A stretch of 64,000 nucleotides of DNA from Asaia platycodi JCM 25414 (GCF_000614545.1 NZ_BAKW01000012.1:1-64000); one strand, 5' to 3'. Numbered from the stretch's first letter, positions 1 to 9,206 are shown. The notes: generated by a model not told the origin, from the sequence alone. Program-made: numbers and translations.

Positions 1-182
1 CCCGTGGCAAGGGCGGCTTCCGCGGTGGCGATCGTGGCGGTGACAGAGGCGGTGATCGCGGTGGCGACCGTGGCGGAGAGCGCGGTGGTGATCGCGGTGG
101 TGATCGCGGCGGCGACCGTCCGGCATTCCGCAAAAGCAGCGGTGTCGGCAATGGCAAGGGCTCGTCGCGCAAGCGCTACTGA
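1..182 (+). CDS. C-terminal RGG-like tail, probable DEAD-box RNA helicase (partial)
   Basis: The first codon fully inside the window starts at base 3 and the stop is at 180-182. The visible 59 residues contain eight near-perfect copies of a four-residue GGDR/GGER unit, followed by a short tail rich in Lys, Ser and Arg that ends RKRY. Such tails bind RNA without sequence specificity and are common at the end of alphaproteobacterial DEAD-box helicases (RhlE/DeaD type), which remodel RNA in the cytoplasm. No helicase motif lies inside the window, so the family is inferred from the tail alone. A pseudouridine synthase or another RNA-binding protein with a similar tail is possible. A strong terminator follows 70 bases downstream. 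Confidence 0.5.
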   Translation, partial: RGKGGFRGGDRGGDRGGDRGGDRGGERGGDRGGDRGGDRPAFRKSSGVGNGKGSSRKRY

Positions 183-251
183 TCGATGCCCCCTCGCTCC
201 TGAGAGAGCGAGGCGCAGAAAACTGCCAAAAACGGGGCTTTGCCCCCTTGG

Positions 252-280
252 AACGCCCCGCCACAAGCGGGGCGTTTTTT
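252..280 (+). terminator. Rho-independent terminator
   Basis: A ten-base perfect stem (252-261 with 267-276) closes a five-base loop and runs into a T tract. It ends transcription of the RGG-tailed gene and insulates bfr. Confidence 0.85.
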
Positions 281-361
281 CGTTGTGCGAAACGACCCCA
301 TAATATGATGAGTTGTTGCGACTGAAAATTAACTTCGCTTACTGACTCTATAGAAATAAAG

Positions 362-375
362 AGAGTGATTCTCAA
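362..375. promoter_or_regulatory. Candidate Fur-type box upstream of bfr
   Basis: The reverse complement reads TTGAGAATCACTCT, close to the GAGAAT/ATTCTC dyads bound by Fur-family iron regulators. It lies about 135 bases upstream of the bfr start. A related motif occurs twice in front of bfd (1392-1431). An iron-dependent site is inferred from resemblance and from the gene functions; no binding is shown. The rest of the 328-base gap between the first gene and bfr is AT-rich and probably holds the bfr promoter. Confidence 0.35.
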
Positions 376-510
376 CTTCGATACTGGAATTATTATCTTC
401 GTTATTTCTGTTGCACTGCATTCTTTTCTATGCTTGAACAGCGTCACACAGCCTGTCACGGGCGGCCAAGCGCCGTTCTGTCGCTACAGGACAGAGAAAG
501 GAGCATCTCC

Positions 511-1002
511 ATGCTGAAAGACCCGAAAGTCGTCGAGCATCTGAACATTCAGCTGACGAACGAACTGACCGCCATCAACCAGTATTTCCTTCATGCCCGT
601 ACCCTGCGCCACTGGGGCGTGACAAAGCTCGGCAAGAAGGAATATGACGAGTCCATCGAAGAGATGCGTCATGCCGACTGGCTGATCGAGCGCATTCTGT
701 ATCTCGGCGGCCTGCCGAATGTGCAGCGTCTGAACCAGATCCTGATCGGCGAGAGCGTCGAGGAAATCCTAGCCTGCGATCTGAAGCTCGAAGAAAAGGC
801 TCTGGCCGATCTGCGCGAAGGCATCGCCTATTGCGAAAGCGTACGTGACTATGTGTCACGTGACCTGCTGATCCGTATCCTCGCCGATGAAGAAGAGCAT
901 GAAGACTTCATCGACCGTCAGTTCGATCTGATCAAGCAGGTTGGCATCCAGCGCTACATCACGCTGAACTCCTCGCCTGCTCCCGAGCAGACCGCAGAGT
1001 AA
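511..1002 (+). CDS. bfr: Bacterioferritin
   Basis: This is a 163-residue haem-containing ferritin that oxidises Fe(II) and stores the mineral inside a 24-subunit cytoplasmic shell. All ferroxidase ligands are present at the standard positions: Glu18, Glu51, His54, Glu94, Glu127 and His130. Met52, the haem ligand shared between two subunits, is also there. The ATG at 511 is preceded at a good distance by AAAGGAG. An upstream in-frame ATG at 430 would add 27 residues unlike the family and is rejected. It converges with bfd across a shared terminator. Length and motifs are those of a full-length, functional protein. Confidence 0.96.
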   Translation: MLKDPKVVEHLNIQLTNELTAINQYFLHARTLRHWGVTKLGKKEYDESIEEMRHADWLIERILYLGGLPNVQRLNQILIGESVEEILACDLKLEEKALADLREGIAYCESVRDYVSRDLLIRILADEEEHEDFIDRQFDLIKQVGIQRYITLNSSPAPEQTAE

Positions 1003-1060
1003 GATTCTTCTCCTACCGGCGCGATCGGTCGCGGCTCGGGAGACGACGAAAGAATGACGG

Positions 1061-1097
1061 AAAAACCCGGCAGCCTTGCGGCTTGCCGGGTTTTTTC
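1061..1097. terminator. Bidirectional terminator between bfr and bfd
   Basis: The hairpin AAACCCGGCA / TGCCGGGTTT has an A tract on its left and a T tract on its right. It can end transcription of both convergent genes. Confidence 0.85.
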
Positions 1098-1121
1098 ATG
1101 TCTGTTTTCCGGTGAAGATAT

Positions 1122-1352
1122 TCAGGCGAAGGCGGCTGCCCCGGCTCCCTGCTCAGCCTGCTGGAACAGATGGGCGTTTTCCTTGCGTTCGCGCATGAGG
1201 CTGCGCAGGGCACACACCACGCCAGGCACGCAATTGCCGCATTGCGCCTTGCATCCCTTCGACGCGTAGACCTCTTTCGGCCGCGAAGCGCCCCGACGAA
1301 CGGCGTCGGCGATGTCATGATTGGTCAGGGCATTGCACGAACAGACGATCAT
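1122..1352 (-). CDS. bfd: Bacterioferritin-associated ferredoxin
   Basis: This 76-residue protein carries one [2Fe-2S] cluster bound by Cys4, Cys6, Cys38 and Cys41 (CSC near the start, CGNC near the middle), the Bfd/Fer2_BFD signature. Bfd docks on bacterioferritin and delivers electrons that reduce and release stored iron. I start at the methionine just before VCSC; nine more residues are possible upstream but fall outside the family pattern. The gene converges with its partner bfr and follows hrcA on the same strand after an 88-base gap that carries iron-box-like motifs, so it probably has its own iron-regulated promoter. Confidence 0.93.
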   Translation of the reverse strand: MIVCSCNALTNHDIADAVRRGASRPKEVYASKGCKAQCGNCVPGVVCALRSLMRERKENAHLFQQAEQGAGAAAFA

Positions 1353-1391
1353 CAGCCATTCCACTCCAGAACGGCCCAACCGTAACAGCGT

Positions 1392-1431
1392 ATGAGAACC
1401 AGTCGCAACTTAAAACTGCGAGTCATTCTTA
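1392..1431 (-). promoter_or_regulatory. Two candidate Fur-type boxes upstream of bfd
   Basis: Read on the bfd strand, 1417-1431 is TAAGAATGACTCGCA and 1392-1406 is the related dyad TGCGACTGGTTCTCA in the opposite sense. Both share TGCGA and a TTCT(C/T)A half with the box in front of bfr. They sit 40-80 bases upstream of the bfd start, where a repressor would act. Assignment to Fur or a related regulator is inference. Confidence 0.4.
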
Positions 1432-1440
1432 AAAATCATG

Positions 1441-2487
1441 TCAGCTCAGCAAACGACCGATCACACGCGCCGTGTAGTCCACCACCGGGACGATACGTCC
1501 GTAATTGAGACGGGTCGGACCAATCACGCCTATGGCGCCGACGATACGGTTGGTTTCGTTGCGCGCGGGCGCAACGACCATCGAGACTCCAGACATGCCG
1601 AAAAACCCGCTTTCAGCACCGATATAGATACGCACCCCGTCCGAATCCTGCGCCAGTTGCAGAAGGCGCAGCATGGTCTCCTGCGCTTCGAGCCGCTCGA
1701 ACAGCATCTGGATGGTCGTCAGCTTTTCGATCTCGGTGATATCCGTCAGCAAATTGCCCTGCCCACGCAGATAAAGCGTGCCGTGCTGTTCGTCCCACAT
1801 CGCCAGACCGCTCTCGATCACGCTGGCCGCAAGCGAATCCAGATCAGAGCGATTTTGCTGGAGATTGGCCGCAACGCGCTGGCGCAATGCTGTCAATGTG
1901 ACATCGCCCAACAGCGAGTTCAGGTAGTTCCCTGCCTCGACCAGCGCAGAAGGCGGCAGGCCGGGTGGCGTCTCGATCACGCGGTTTTCCACCTGGCCAT
2001 CTGCCGCAACCAGAATGACGAGCGCCTTGCCGGGACCGAGTGCCACGAACTCGATATGCTTGAGCGCACCATCGCCTTTTGGGGCGAGAACCAGTCCTGC
2101 CGCTGCCGAGAGCCCCGAGAGCATCGATGACGCCTCGGCAAGCGTCTCCTGCATCGAGCGCCCCTTCAAAGCCAGCCTGCCAGCGATATGGGCGCGCTCG
2201 GTATCGTCCAGCGCGCCGAATTGCAGCAGACCGTCCACAAAGAGACGAACGCCTTTTTCTGTCGGCAAGCGCCCGGCCGAAACATGGGGGCTGAACAAAA
2301 GCCCTGCCTGGGTCAACTCGGCCATGACATTGCGAATGGTGGCGGAGGAAAGCGAGGGCGTCAGCCGCTGGGCAAGTGTCTTGCTGGCAACGGGGTCGCC
2401 CGTCTCCATATACTGCTCGACAATTTCGCGCAGAACCTTGGCCGATCGGGCATCCATACCGCCCGGCAGGCTTGAGAGATCGATCAT
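1441..2487 (-). CDS. hrcA: Heat-inducible transcription repressor HrcA
   Basis: At 348 residues this is full length for HrcA, the repressor that binds CIRCE operators in front of groESL and sometimes dnaK/grpE and senses free GroEL. The N-terminal winged helix (about residues 10-80) shows the family signatures YMETGDPVASKTL and ATIRNVMAELTQAGLL followed by PHVSAGRLPT. A GAF-like dimer/inducer domain follows (about 100-340). The gene stands at its usual alphaproteobacterial position, facing rph-rdgB, although here a MOSC gene has been placed between. I found no CIRCE element in the adjoining sequence, so autoregulation is not evident. Confidence 0.95.
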   Translation of the reverse strand: MIDLSSLPGGMDARSAKVLREIVEQYMETGDPVASKTLAQRLTPSLSSATIRNVMAELTQAGLLFSPHVSAGRLPTEKGVRLFVDGLLQFGALDDTERAHIAGRLALKGRSMQETLAEASSMLSGLSAAAGLVLAPKGDGALKHIEFVALGPGKALVILVAADGQVENRVIETPPGLPPSALVEAGNYLNSLLGDVTLTALRQRVAANLQQNRSDLDSLAASVIESGLAMWDEQHGTLYLRGQGNLLTDITEIEKLTTIQMLFERLEAQETMLRLLQLAQDSDGVRIYIGAESGFFGMSGVSMVVAPARNETNRIVGAIGVIGPTRLNYGRIVPVVDYTARVIGRLLS

Positions 2488-2567
2488 AGCCAGCCTTTCG
2501 CGTGACCTGACCGGCTGAGAAGGCCATGGTCCTATTGCCGTATCACCTCGGATCTGGAGTCGTACTC

Positions 2568-3355
2568 GTGACCCGTATTGCCGCCTTATACATCCATCCA
2601 GTCAAAAGCCTGCATCGCATCGATGTTCAGGCGCTCGATCTGGAACCTGGGGGCCAAAGGGCGACAGACGCTGGCTGGTGGTGTCGCCTGAAGGCAAGTT
2701 CATGACGCAGCGCCAGCATCCGGCCATGGCGCGTATCATCACTGCGCTCGAAGGCGACAACCTGCATCTGGCGGGCGACACTGACGCACAAATCGTACTC
2801 ACGCCACCAGGGCCGGACGCGCCTCTTGCGCTCGTCACTGTCTGGAAAGACCGTGAAATCGAGGCGCGTGACGCGGGCGATCATGCGGCTGAGTGGATAA
2901 GTGCCTTTCTCGAAACGCCGTGTCGCCTCGTCTATATGGCCGCCCCCGAACGCGCCCGACCGGCAGAATTTGGCACTGTCAGCTTTGCCGATGGATTTCC
3001 GCTGCTCGTGACCAACACGGCCTCTCTGATCGATCTCAATGACCGCCTCGACCAGCCCGTTTCGATGGAGCGGTTCAGACCCAATATCGTGGTCGAATCA
3101 GAAATACCTTGGGCTGAGGATGAATGGCGCATTCTGAAAATCGGCTCGGTTGAACTCGAACTGGTCAAGCCATGCAGCCGCTGCATCGTCACGACAATCG
3201 ATCAGGAAACCGGCACCATCCCCGTGCCGCGCGAACCGCTCATGACCATGACTCGGTTTCGCCACCAGCCGGGTGGGGTCATGTTCGGACAGAACGCTCT
3301 TGTCCGCAGGGGCGGCGCCATCAGATTGGGTGACCGGATCGAGTGCCTCTCGTGA
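2568..3355 (+). CDS. MOSC domain protein (frameshifted)
   Basis: A GTG start at 2568 opens the MOSC N-terminal beta-barrel (TRIAALYIHPVKSL). The frame breaks near 2650, where a run of five G meets CC, and resumes as a continuous frame to 3355. Adding one base gives about 262 residues ending in the MOSC domain, with the conserved KPCSRCIVTTID cysteine region that carries sulfur or molybdenum-cofactor ligands. Relatives include YcbX/mARC-type reductases and cofactor sulfurases; the substrate here cannot be told. It separates hrcA from rph, which are often direct neighbours. The break is probably a sequencing error because both halves are fully conserved. Confidence 0.8.
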
Positions 3356-3457
3356 GGCGCGCACGGTTTGACCGACTGGCGCTTTTGTCAATCGGGGCAT
3401 GACGCGCTAAGGCTGCTCCCCAATAGCGTCACTGCGACCGTAACCAGAGAGAAGAAC

Positions 3458-4189
3458 ATGTCCAGCACCCGTCCGTCCGGCCGCAAGGCCGATGAAAACC
3501 GCGTCGTCTCGATCGAACCCGGTTTTGCCCGCCATGCCGAAGGTTCGGTGCTTATCCGCGTCGGCGGCACCGAAGTACTCTGTGCCGCGTCGATCGAAAA
3601 CCGCGTGCCGCCTTTTCTGCGCGGTCAGGGTCAGGGCTGGATCACTGCCGAATACGGCATGCTGCCCCGCGCCACCCACACGCGCGGCAATCGTGAAGCT
3701 GCCAAGGGCAAGCAATCCGGTCGCACGCAGGAAATCCAGCGTCTGATCGGTCGTGCCCTGCGCGCCTGCGTCGATCTGCGCGCCCTGGGCGAAATGACCA
3801 TCACCCTCGATTGCGACGTGCTCAATGCCGATGGCGGCACGCGTTGTGCTGCCATCACCGGCGCATGGGTGGCCCTTGCCATTGCACTCGACAAGCAGAT
3901 CAAGGCCGGCACGCTCAAGCGGTCACCGTTGCGTGCGCAGGTTGCGGCTGTCTCCTGCGGTCTGACCGAAGCCGGACCCGTGCTCGATCTTGATTATGTC
4001 GAAGACAGCTCTGCCCAGGCGGACACGAATTTCGTACTGACCAGCGAAGGCGGGATTGTCGAAATTCAGGGCACGGCTGAAGACGCCCCTTTCAGCGAGA
4101 CCGAGTTCAACGCCCTCATGGCCCTCGCCAAGACCGGCACATCGCGTCTGTTCGACATTCAGCGCGCCGCGCTCGAGAGCGTCAAATGA
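3458..4189 (+). CDS. rph: Ribonuclease PH
   Basis: This 243-residue phosphorolytic exoribonuclease trims the 3' end of tRNA precursors as a hexameric ring in the cytoplasm. The ATG at 3458 has a purine-rich ribosome site (GAGAGAAG) just upstream and begins with the family start [14 protein letters not shown]. Conserved features include [15 protein letters not shown], the phosphate-binding arginines around [14 protein letters not shown], and [12 protein letters not shown]. The stop overlaps the rdgB start (ATGA), so the two are translationally coupled, a pairing widespread in proteobacteria. Confidence 0.96.
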   Translation: MSSTRPSGRKADENRVVSIEPGFARHAEGSVLIRVGGTEVLCAASIENRVPPFLRGQGQGWITAEYGMLPRATHTRGNREAAKGKQSGRTQEIQRLIGRALRACVDLRALGEMTITLDCDVLNADGGTRCAAITGAWVALAIALDKQIKAGTLKRSPLRAQVAAVSCGLTEAGPVLDLDYVEDSSAQADTNFVLTSEGGIVEIQGTAEDAPFSETEFNALMALAKTGTSRLFDIQRAALESVK

Positions 4190-4803
4190 ACAGCGAACGG
4201 CGCCTGAAAAGGGGCGAGCGCATCGTGCTTGCCAGCCACAACAAAGGCAAGCTGGTCGAATTTCGTGCGCTTCTGGCCCCCACTGGCATAGAGATTGTCT
4301 CTGCTGCCGAACTCGGTCTGGCTGAGCCGGAAGAGACGGCAGACAGCTTTGAAGGCAATGCCGCCATCAAGGCGCTTGCTGCAGCGAAAGCGACCGGCAT
4401 GCCCGCGCTCTCGGACGATTCGGGCTTCTGCGTCTCGGCGCTCGACGGGCGCCCCGGAATCTATTCGGCACGCTGGGCCGGGCCGGGAGGCGACATGCAG
4501 GTCGCAATGCAGCGCGTGCATGACGAGATGGGCGGGTCACCGGACAAGCAGGCGGCTTTCGTGGCCGTGCTCTGCCTTGCCTGGCCCGATGGTACGACCC
4601 GCTTCGCCGAAGGACGCTGCGAGGGCACTATCTGCTGGCCGCCGCGTGGCGACCACGGACATGGCTATGACCCCATGTTTGTCCCGCAGGGCGATTGCCG
4701 CAGTTTTGCCGAACTCTCATCCGATGAGAAGAATGCGACCAGTCATCGCGGTCGCGCGTTGGCCCGGTTTCTGGAAACCTGCGTCAGCACAGACCCTGTT
4801 TGA
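4186..4803 (+). CDS. rdgB: XTP/dITP diphosphatase (RdgB/HAM1)
   Basis: The 205-residue protein hydrolyses non-canonical purine nucleotides (ITP, XTP and their deoxy forms) to monophosphates and pyrophosphate, keeping them out of DNA and RNA. The N-terminal substrate loop [11 protein letters not shown], the central [15 protein letters not shown] with its catalytic Asp, and the C-terminal GYDPMF and SHRGRAL motifs are all present in order. It overlaps rph by four bases and is its only obvious operon partner. Confidence 0.95.
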   Translation: MNSERRLKRGERIVLASHNKGKLVEFRALLAPTGIEIVSAAELGLAEPEETADSFEGNAAIKALAAAKATGMPALSDDSGFCVSALDGRPGIYSARWAGPGGDMQVAMQRVHDEMGGSPDKQAAFVAVLCLAWPDGTTRFAEGRCEGTICWPPRGDHGHGYDPMFVPQGDCRSFAELSSDEKNATSHRGRALARFLETCVSTDPV

Positions 4804-4822
4804 TTTGCCTGGAGTTCTCGTC

Positions 4823-5494
4823 ATGAAGACAAGCCCTTTTTTGCTCGCCGCCTGCGCGCTTGCTCCTTTCATGGCGACTGCGCTCGCTGCGCCTGTTTTC
4901 GACCCTGCCGGGTTCGATCTGCGCGAAACAAGGGCTTTCAGCATCTCGGTACAACCCGCAGCAACGCTTAATTCCACTACGAACCCGTCCTATCGACTGG
5001 TTCCGGGCGGCATCACGCTGAGCAGCGACGCGCGAAAGCCGACAGCCTATCATGCCCGCCAGCCGCGCACGGAGCTTTCGGAAAACCGCATCTGGCGCGT
5101 GCAGGATGCCCCTGCCGCACTCGACACGACCTTGCATATCGATCGCTTTCCCAAATCGGGGCAGATTATTCTGGCTGAACTCGGCCCGGATAATGACGCT
5201 GCGCCCCTGCTGAGACTGGTGGTCGATGGCGATCGTGTGGTGCTGCGTGGCATGGTCGACAATGCCACGGCCAATGGTGTAGCAGTCGGCACGATCGATG
5301 AAACGCGTACGGCCCATATCGCGCTTCAGACCCTCCCTGACGGGCAGATCGCCACCATGGTCAATGGCACTCAGAGCCAGCTGCGTCTAACCCGCAAGGC
5401 GCTCTCGATCCCCGTTGTATTTCGCACGGGCGCCCATGTGGTTAATGATATCGGCACGACACCTGACACCGTCACGGTGACCCTGACAGGCTGA
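4823..5494 (+). CDS. Secreted polysaccharide lyase family 7-like protein
   Basis: The ATG at 4823 starts a clear signal peptide (hydrophobic to about residue 22, cleavage after ALAA) on a 223-residue protein. The region RTELSE near residue 80, followed by a beta-strand pattern and a SGQII element, resembles the jelly-roll core of PL7 alginate lyases, whose hallmark motifs are R(S/T)EL(R), Q(I/V)H and YFKAG. Here the QxH histidine is replaced by Ile and the last motif is only weakly recognisable, so alginate lyase activity is doubtful. It might bind or cleave another uronate polymer or be a structural envelope protein. It follows rdgB by 19 bases and may be co-transcribed. Confidence 0.6.
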   Translation: MKTSPFLLAACALAPFMATALAAPVFDPAGFDLRETRAFSISVQPAATLNSTTNPSYRLVPGGITLSSDARKPTAYHARQPRTELSENRIWRVQDAPAALDTTLHIDRFPKSGQIILAELGPDNDAAPLLRLVVDGDRVVLRGMVDNATANGVAVGTIDETRTAHIALQTLPDGQIATMVNGTQSQLRLTRKALSIPVVFRTGAHVVNDIGTTPDTVTVTLTG

Positions 5495-5517
5495 ACGTCC
5501 GTCACGGCGCAGCGGGA

Positions 5518-6138
5518 TCAGGCCTTCGCACGTAAGATCACGACGCCGAACGCGACAAAAACGACGGCTGTCAGGCGATTGAAAGCTCGCCTGACAGGCC
5601 TGCGACTCAGAAAGCGCGACAGCGAATGGCCACCCAGACCATAAAGCGACAGCCATAACCCGTCCGAAAACAGATAAGTCACGAGCAGGATGCCGAATTG
5701 CGGCAGGACCGGCTGGTGATGATCGATGAACTGCGGAAAGAAGGCTGCCGCGAAGAGCAGTAATTTGGGATTGCTGATCCCGACCAGAAAGCCGTTGCGA
5801 TAAAGGCTCCATCCGCTGGCCCTGGTCTCGGGACGGGCGTTCTCGTTGCCCGTCTCCGCCGCGTCGCCTGCACGCCAGGCCTTGATGCCGAGATAGACCA
5901 GATAGGCCGCACCCGCATAGCGGATCACATCGAACAGGCGCGGCGTAGCCGCCAGCACAGCGCCGATACCGACCATCGACAGCACAAGGGCGAGAAACAG
6001 TGCGGAAATGCATCCTGCCATCGCGGCAACTGCGCCTGAAACCGACCTGCACACTGCGGCTAAGCGCATGCATCATATTCGGGCCCGGCGTTGCGAGATA
6101 AAGAACACCGTGACCACGAAAAGCCACCAGGTCTGCAT
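5518..6138 (-). CDS. LysE/RhtB family exporter (frameshifted twice)
   Basis: The first residues (MQTWWLFVVTVFFIS) lie in one frame, the family signature TPGPNMM plus about 15 residues in a second, and the remainder in a third that is open to the stop. The joins fall near 6094 and 6032. Restored, the protein is about 207 residues with the five to six membrane segments of LysE-type amino-acid or homoserine-lactone exporters, including the GNxK-like ISNPKLLLFAAAFFPQF segment. The first join needs one added base; the second needs one base removed or two added. An ATG six bases further upstream is also possible. The substrate is unknown. It converges on the PL7-like gene with a 23-base gap. Confidence 0.75.
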
Positions 6139-6237
6139 GGTCATGATGAAACAGGGTCCCCTCCCAAGTCAGACGTCAGATTGGCACAATATCCGGAATG
6201 GCACAGTACCCAGACCCATGCGCTGTTTTCGAGATAC

Positions 6238-8147
6238 TCAGCCTTCGAGCGATTGCAGCTCGAACAGGCGGCGATAGATACCGCCCTCACGCTGGACCAG
6301 TTCACCATGGGCGCCGTCTTCCATCAGCTTTCCCTTGCTGAAGACGAGAATTCGGTCGAGCTCCATAACCGTGGAGAGGCGATGCGCCACGACAATGACC
6401 GTCCGTCCGGCCATGAGGCGGTGCATCGCATCCTGAACCAGCACTTCTGATTCGGAATCGAGGCTCGATGTCGCCTCGTCGAAAATCAGCAGCGGGGCAT
6501 CGGCCAGAAAGGCACGGGCGATGGCAACACGTTGGCGTTCGCCTCCAGAAAGCTTGACCCCGCGCTCACCGACCAGCGTGGCATAGCCTTCGGGAAGGCG
6601 CTCGATAAAGGCACTGGCATTGGCGAGCTGCGCTGCACGCTCGATCTCGGCCTGGGTGGCGCCGGGGCGCGCATAGGCGATGTTTTCAGCCAGTGAGCGA
6701 TGAAACAGCATCGGCTCCTGCGGCACGATCGCGATGCGCGCGCGCAGCGAATCCTGTGTGACGTCGCGCACATTGACATCGTCGATCAGCACCCGGCCCT
6801 CGCTGGTGTCGTAGAGCCTCTGGATGAGCTTGGTAAACGTGGTCTTGCCCGATCCGCTCGGCCCCACCAGAGCCACGCGCGAGCCGGGGGTAATCGTGAC
6901 ATCCAGATCCTGATAAAGCGGCGTATCCTGCCCGGGATACTGGAAGGTCACCTTCTCGAACTGCACGCGTCCCTGCGTAAAGGCGGCTTTCTTCGCGCCC
7001 TTGATATCCTGAACGCCCGGCGCCTGATCGAAGATCGCAACCAGTTCTTCCATCTCGTTCACGGAACGCTGGACCTGGCTCACCTGCTGACCCAGATCGC
7101 GCAGATAGCCCTGTACCAGAAACACCATGGTCAACACATAGGCGACGTCACCGGGGCCGGCCTTGCCCTGCCACCATTGCCAGACAATCAGCGCGACCAG
7201 CAGCATACGCATGGCCAGCGAGGCCAGACCTTGGAGGTTGGCGCTGTTGGTGCCCCTGATCCAGGTACGCGACGTACGGCCGCTCCAGGCTTTCAGGGCG
7301 CGACTCAGACGACGCTCTTCACGACTTTCGGCACCGAATGCCTTGACCACGGCATTGCAGGTCACCGCATCGGCGATCGCCGCCCCCACTTTCGTATCCC
7401 AGCGATTGGCCGCGCGTGCCGAAGGCGCAACATAACGCAAAGTGAGCACGACAGAGAGCCAAGTAAAGAGCACGACCGAAAGGGCCAGAACCGCGCCCAT
7501 GAATGGCGAGTGCCAGGCCAGCACCAGCGTGGTGCCGGTCAGGACCAGCACCTCAGGCGCGATCAGCAGAAGCAGGGTATCGTCGAGCGTGTCGATAGCC
7601 CACATACCACGCGTCAGCTTGCGCACCGTGGAGCCCGCGAAATTATTGGCGTGCCAGTCGGTCGAGAAGCGCTGCACGCGCGCAAAGCCCTGAGACAGGG
7701 CGCGCTGCATGATCGCCAGACTCAGATGAGTGATGCCGAGATAGGAAGAACGGCGCCCGAGCAGCCCGACGAGACCAAGCGCGATCAACCCTCCCACCAT
7801 CATCAACGCGTCATTGCGCAGCGTGAGCTGAGACGCATCATGCGGCGCCCCGCCGGCATGGCTGGAGATATCGGTCACAAGCGCCCGGAAAGCACAGGAG
7901 TTGCAACGTCTGCAATCGTCGCCAATGCGATACCCATAAGGGTGCGCGTCAGGAAAGCCGGGTGCTCCAGCCAACGACGCATGACGAAGCGCACGATATC
8001 GACAAAGGCAATATCGCGCTGTTTCTCACCCTTTTTCCGGGCGCTCTGGTCGGTATCGGACACGAAAGAAAGCTCCTCCGCCGGATGACGCGACCGGGCG
8101 GGCATACTGGAAGTCTTGATCGGGAAGCGCTTATTGTGGGGACTCAC
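6238..8147 (-). CDS. ABC transporter, fused permease/ATPase (frameshifted once)
   Basis: The N-terminal about 90 residues and the remaining about 545 residues lie in different frames that join near 7880 (CTTGTGACC; one extra base repairs it). The whole is an MsbA/HlyB-type exporter half-transporter: a six-helix membrane domain to about residue 370, then an ATPase with Walker A GPSGSGKTT, Q-loop VPQEPM, signature LSGGERQR, Walker B LLIFDEATSSLD and H-loop VAHRLST. Such proteins form homodimers in the inner membrane and export lipids, drugs or peptides; the cargo is not evident. The start at 8147 is only eight bases from the divergent nth start, so one of the two starts probably lies further inside. 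Confidence 0.85.
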
Positions 8148-8155
8148 GCGCTCTT

Positions 8156-8866
8156 ATGCAACATGACGAAACGGTTCCGATGTCTCTTCCTTCGGCCAGA
8201 CGGGCCATGACGCGCGCCCAGGCACGCGATTTCATTACATCACTCGCCGAGGCGAATCCCAATGCCGAAAGCGAGCTCGATTATAGCGACGCCTTTTCGC
8301 TTCTCGTCGCGGTCGTGCTTTCCGCACAGGCCACGGACAAATCGGTCAACAGGGTCACAGCGGGGCTATTCGCCGAGGCACCCGATGCAGCCGCGATGGT
8401 GGCCTTGGGTGAGGAAGGTATTGCCGCCCATATCCGCACCATCGGACTCTGGCGCGCCAAGGCAAAGAATGTTCTCAGACTTTCCGAACAGCTTCTTGCC
8501 CTGCATGACGGCGTTGTTCCCGCCGAGCGGGCCGCGCTCGAAGCTCTAGCCGGAGTAGGACGCAAGACAGCCAGCGTGGTGCTGAACGTGATGTTCGGCG
8601 AGAGCGCGATGGCGGTCGACACGCATATCTTCCGGCTGGGTAACCGCACCGGACTGGCACCGGGCAAGACCACGCGCGCCGTCGAGGAGGGGCTGATCAA
8701 ACGTATCCCGCCTGACATGCTGCGCCCATCGCATCACTGGCTGATTCTGCACGGGCGCTATGTCTGCAAGGCACGCAGCCCCGAATGCTGGCGCTGCGTC
8801 GCCTTCACGCCTTGTCTTTTCCCGCTCAAGACCCAGATTCTGGAGCGAAAAGGAGAGCTTGCATGA
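8156..8866 (+). CDS. nth: Endonuclease III
   Basis: The 236-residue DNA glycosylase/AP lyase removes oxidised pyrimidines. The helix-hairpin-helix LAGVGRKTA contains the catalytic Lys, VDTHIFRL carries the catalytic Asp, and the C-terminal [4Fe-4S] loop has the exact C-x6-C-x2-C-x5-C spacing (CKARSPECWRC...C). An ATG at 8180 is an alternative start that would leave more room for the divergent promoter. The stop overlaps the next gene by four bases (ATGA). All catalytic elements are intact. Confidence 0.95.
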   Translation: MQHDETVPMSLPSARRAMTRAQARDFITSLAEANPNAESELDYSDAFSLLVAVVLSAQATDKSVNRVTAGLFAEAPDAAAMVALGEEGIAAHIRTIGLWRAKAKNVLRLSEQLLALHDGVVPAERAALEALAGVGRKTASVVLNVMFGESAMAVDTHIFRLGNRTGLAPGKTTRAVEEGLIKRIPPDMLRPSHHWLILHGRYVCKARSPECWRCVAFTPCLFPLKTQILERKGELA

Positions 8867-9150
8867 GCACGTATATCGTTTTTACCCGTGAAGAAATGCT
8901 GGACCCCGAAGAGATGGCGACCTATTCGCGCCTCGTCCGGGCTACTTTCGAGGGCCATCCGCTCAAGATCCTCGCTGCCTATGGCGAACAAAAGAGTCTC
9001 GAAGGTTCGGAACCCGAAGGCATCGTGCTGCTCGAATTCCCCGACCGTGAGGCGGCGCTCGCCTGGTATGACGGTGACGCCTATCGCAAGGTGCGCGAAC
9101 ATCGCTTTCTGGGGGCCAAATATCGCGCCACACTCGTCGAAGGCGTCTGA
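8863..9150 (+). CDS. DUF1330 family protein
   Basis: A 95-residue dimeric alpha-beta barrel type protein, starting at the ATG that overlaps the nth stop. The tail half contains FPDREAALAWYDGDAY and the EHRFLGAKYRATLVEG ending, both typical of DUF1330. Members are small cytoplasmic proteins with no settled function. Coupling to nth suggests co-translation but says little about role. A hairpin terminator follows at 9170-9201. Confidence 0.8.
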   Translation: MSTYIVFTREEMLDPEEMATYSRLVRATFEGHPLKILAAYGEQKSLEGSEPEGIVLLEFPDREAALAWYDGDAYRKVREHRFLGAKYRATLVEGV

Positions 9151-9169
9151 TCGACTTCGGCACAAGGTT

Positions 9170-9201
9170 GCTCCGATCCGGCTTTCCGGCCCGATCGGAG
9201 C
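9170..9201. terminator. Hairpin between convergent genes
   Basis: The perfect nine-base stem GCTCCGATC / GATCGGAGC lies between the DUF1330 stop and the proposed true end of the M23 peptidase gene. It lacks a long T tract and can serve both strands. Confidence 0.55.
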
Positions 9202-9206
9202 ATCGC

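Noticed and set aside
43-120. Short tandem DNA repeat (GGTGATCGCG units) at the window start
   Set aside because: The repetition follows the GGDR protein repeat in frame and needs no separate explanation.
430-510. N-terminal extension of bacterioferritin from an upstream ATG
   Set aside because: The extension is unlike the family, and the ATG at 511 has a much better ribosome site and gives standard residue numbering.
2488-2567. CIRCE operator near hrcA
   Set aside because: No TTAGCACTC/GAGTGCTAA pair is present in the intergenic region.
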